This document shows, piece by piece, positions 5,214-7,049 of a stretch of DNA of 7,049 nucleotides. This DNA is from Gemmatimonadota bacterium (GTDB taxonomy: Bacteria; Gemmatimonadota; Gemmatimonadetes; Gemmatimonadales; Gemmatimonadaceae). Within the stretch, counting starts at the first letter, position 1. Every line of letters begins with the position of its first letter. The position numbers and the translations under genes were made by a program. The stretch spans positions 1 to 7,049 of the forward strand of contig JAQBPZ010000402.1 in NCBI GenBank assembly GCA_028287225.1, written 5' to 3'. The notes beneath the pieces are model-generated. The model saw only the letters and a program-made list of their open reading frames with translations, had not been told where the DNA came from and did not search any database.

Positions 5214-7049
5214 TCAGGCAGGAATGACATTCAGCATCCGCCCCGGCACGAAGATCACCCGCTTCGCCGGGCCCGTGATGAACTTCGCGATCCCCGCGTC
5301 CGCCATCGCCGCGGCCATCGCCTCGTCCTGCGTCGCCGTCTTGCTCACGGTGATCGTGCCGCGCGTCTTGCCGAGCACCTGCACCGCCATCGTCACCGTG
5401 GCCTCCACGATGAGCGCCGCGTCGTACGACGGCCACCCGGCGTCGAACACGCTGCCCGTCTCGCCCATCACCGACCACAGCTCCTCGGCGATGTGCGGCG
5501 CGAACGGGCTCACGAGCTGCACCAGCGGCCGCACTTCCGCGAGGTGCGGCGTGCGCTCGCCGGTGCGCATCGTGTTCATGTATTCCATCATCGCCGCGAT
5601 CGCCGTGTTGTAGCTGAGGCGCGCGATGTCCTCACCGACCTTCCGGATCGTCTGGTGAAGCTTCCGCTCCACGTCGGCATCGCCCTGCGCCCCGCGGTCC
5701 GCCTCGTGCACCGACTTCCACAGGCGGTCCAGGAAGCGCCGCACCCCCGAGATCCCCTTGTCCCGGAAGTCGCCCCCCTCCTCGAAGGGGCCGAGGAACA
5801 TGAGGTAGGTGCGGAAGGCGTCGGCGCCCCACTCGTCGATGTACTGGTCGGGGTTCACCACGTTCCCCTTGCTCTTCGACATCTTCGCCCCCTCGCGCAC
5901 GATCATCCCGTGCGCGCGGAAGCGCGTGAACGGCTCCTCGAACTCGATGTGCCCGGCATCCTTGAGCACCATCGTGACGAAGCGCGAGTAGAGCAGGTGC
6001 AGCACCGCATGCTCGTTGCCGCCGATGTAGCTGTTCACCGGCAGCCACTTGCGCGTGAGCGCCGCGTCGAAGGGCACGTCGTCGCGATCCGAGCTCGGGT
6101 AGCGCAGGAAGTACCAGGCGCTGTCCAGGAAGGTGTCGCTCACGTCGGTCTCGCGGCGTGCGGGTCCATCGCACTGCGGGCACCGCGTGTGATACCACTC
6201 CTCGTGGCGCGCGAGCGGGCTCACTCCCGAGTCGTCGGGACGGAAGTCCTCGATCTCCGGCAGCAGCACGGGCAGCTGTGATTCCGGCACGGGCACGGTG
6301 CCGCAGGCGTCGCAGTAGACGATCGGAATCGGCGGGCCCCAGTAGCGCTGCCGCGAGATGCACCAGTCGTGCAGGCGGTAGTTCACCACCGGCGTGGCCG
6401 CATGCCTCGCCGCCAGCTCGCCCACGATCGCCGCCTTCGCCTCCGGCACCGAGAGGCCGTCGAAGCGGCCGGAGTTCACGATGTGGCACCCATCCGCGTC
6501 GGTGTACGCCGCCGCCTGCACGTCCACGGGGGCGTCGCCCTTCGGGGCCACGACCTGGACGATCTCCAGCCCGTACAGCCGCGCGAACTCGTGATCGCGC
6601 TCGTCGTGGCCCGGCACCGCCATGATTGCGCCGGTGCCGTACTCCATCAGCACGTAGTCCGCGATCCAGATCGGGATCGCGCGGCCCGTCGCCGGGTTGG
6701 TGGCATACGCCCCCGTGAACACGCCGCTCTTCTCCTTCGTCGTCTTGCGGCTCACCAGGTCCTGCTTCGCCGCACGCCCCACGTACGCGTCCACCTCGGC
6801 GCGCTGCCCCGCCGTGGCCACCTGCGCGACGAGCGGATGCTCCGGCGCCAGCACGAGGTACGTCGCCCCGTAGATGGTGTCGGGCCGCGTGGTGAACACC
6901 GCCACGCGCGGCGCCGCGCCGTCCACCGCCACGTCGCGCACCTCGAACACCACCTCGGCCCCCTCGCTCTTGCCGATCCAGTTCCGCTGCGCCGCCTTCG
7001 TGCTCTCCGACCAGTCGAGGCCATCGAGGTTGGCCAGCAGCCGTCCGGC
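5214..7049 (-). CDS. leuS: Leucyl-tRNA synthetase, C-terminal 611 codons (5' end beyond window)
   Basis: This class I aminoacyl-tRNA synthetase charges tRNA-Leu in the cytoplasm. The frame is open to 7049, so the apparent ATG at 6953 is internal; roughly 200-250 N-terminal residues including HIGH lie outside. Visible residues begin with the DGLDW/QRNWIG region. The CP1 editing domain follows, with TTRPDT at 53-58 and GTGAIMAVPGHDERDHE from 137. A zinc-binding pair is C246/C249 and C290/C293. DTFLDSAWYFLRY and GGNEHAVLHLLY precede KMSKS at 389-393. The anticodon-binding helical domain and a C-terminal domain ending VIFVPGRMLNVIPA follow. The long leucine-specific insertion found before KMSKS in E. 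coli is absent. Identity is certain. It converges with the beta-barrel gene. Confidence 0.98.
   Translation of the reverse strand, partial: AGRLLANLDGLDWSESTKAAQRNWIGKSEGAEVVFEVRDVAVDGAAPRVAVFTTRPDTIYGATYLVLAPEHPLVAQVATAGQRAEVDAYVGRAAKQDLVSRKTTKEKSGVFTGAYATNPATGRAIPIWIADYVLMEYGTGAIMAVPGHDERDHEFARLYGLEIVQVVAPKGDAPVDVQAAAYTDADGCHIVNSGRFDGLSVPEAKAAIVGELAARHAATPVVNYRLHDWCISRQRYWGPPIPIVYCDACGTVPVPESQLPVLLPEIEDFRPDDSGVSPLARHEEWYHTRCPQCDGPARRETDVSDTFLDSAWYFLRYPSSDRDDVPFDAALTRKWLPVNSYIGGNEHAVLHLLYSRFVTMVLKDAGHIEFEEPFTRFRAHGMIVREGAKMSKSKGNVVNPDQYIDEWGADAFRTYLMFLGPFEEGGDFRDKGISGVRRFLDRLWKSVHEADRGAQGDADVERKLHQTIRKVGEDIARLSYNTAIAAMMEYMNTMRTGERTPHLAEVRPLVQLVSPFAPHIAEELWSVMGETGSVFDAGWPSYDAALIVEATVTMAVQVLGKTRGTITVSKTATQDEAMAAAMADAGIAKFITGPAKRVIFVPGRMLNVIPA

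Noticed and set aside
5203..5222. tRNA-like start (GCTGTAGCTCATTCAGGCAG) resembling a tRNA acceptor/D-arm
   Set aside because: The match overlaps the last codons of leuS, and the following 60 bases are conserved LeuRS coding sequence with no anticodon stem, T-arm or matching acceptor.
5493..6489. Long open frames on both strands overlapping leuS
   Set aside because: They are low-complexity Arg/Val/Leu/His readings, while leuS has zinc, editing and KMSKS motifs in the same interval.

Overview
The window is a very GC-rich bacterial chromosomal segment with strong G/C preference at third codon positions. It holds five protein genes, two of them cut by the window edges. Gene content is mostly housekeeping plus envelope functions. 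The high GC, the compact leucyl-tRNA synthetase, the small secreted beta-barrel protein, and spacers filled with short degenerate repeats suggest a soil-type phylum such as Gemmatimonadota. This assignment is inference; no marker here settles it.

Layout from left to right: (1) 1-1479 (+), the C-terminal ~80% of a Kup-type potassium transporter. (2) 1480-1701, a convergent spacer that is one large nested inverted repeat. (3) 1702-2865 (-), a secreted protein with two PDZ domains and a proline-containing heptad tail. (4) 2866-3098, a divergent spacer with an inverted array of GGGATTA-like heptamers. (5) 3099-4250 (+), an MbfA-like fusion of a ferritin-like domain and a VIT1/CCC1 iron/manganese transporter. 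(6) 4251-4563, a spacer with two back-to-back inverted units built on an ACAGAGGAC-like nonamer, followed by a promoter candidate. (7) 4564-5115 (+), a small outer-membrane beta-barrel-like protein. (8) 5116-5213, a convergent spacer with an inverted GTGAGCG array. (9) 5214-7049 (-), the C-terminal 611 codons of leucyl-tRNA synthetase.

The genes do not form one operon: orientations alternate (+, -, +, +, -), and functions are separate (potassium uptake, periplasmic scaffold, iron handling, envelope, translation). The PDZ, MbfA-like and beta-barrel proteins all act at or across the envelope, but nothing in the sequence ties them into a pathway.

The most striking feature lies between the genes. 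All four spacers carry short tandem repeats (7 or 9 bp) arranged as inverted arms, and each spacer uses a different repeat unit. Two spacers lie between convergent genes, one between divergent genes and one between co-directional genes, so transcription termination alone does not explain the pattern. Two plus-strand genes also have a -10-like hexamer ending exactly 6 nt before the ATG and no Shine-Dalgarno sequence, which suggests leaderless transcripts.
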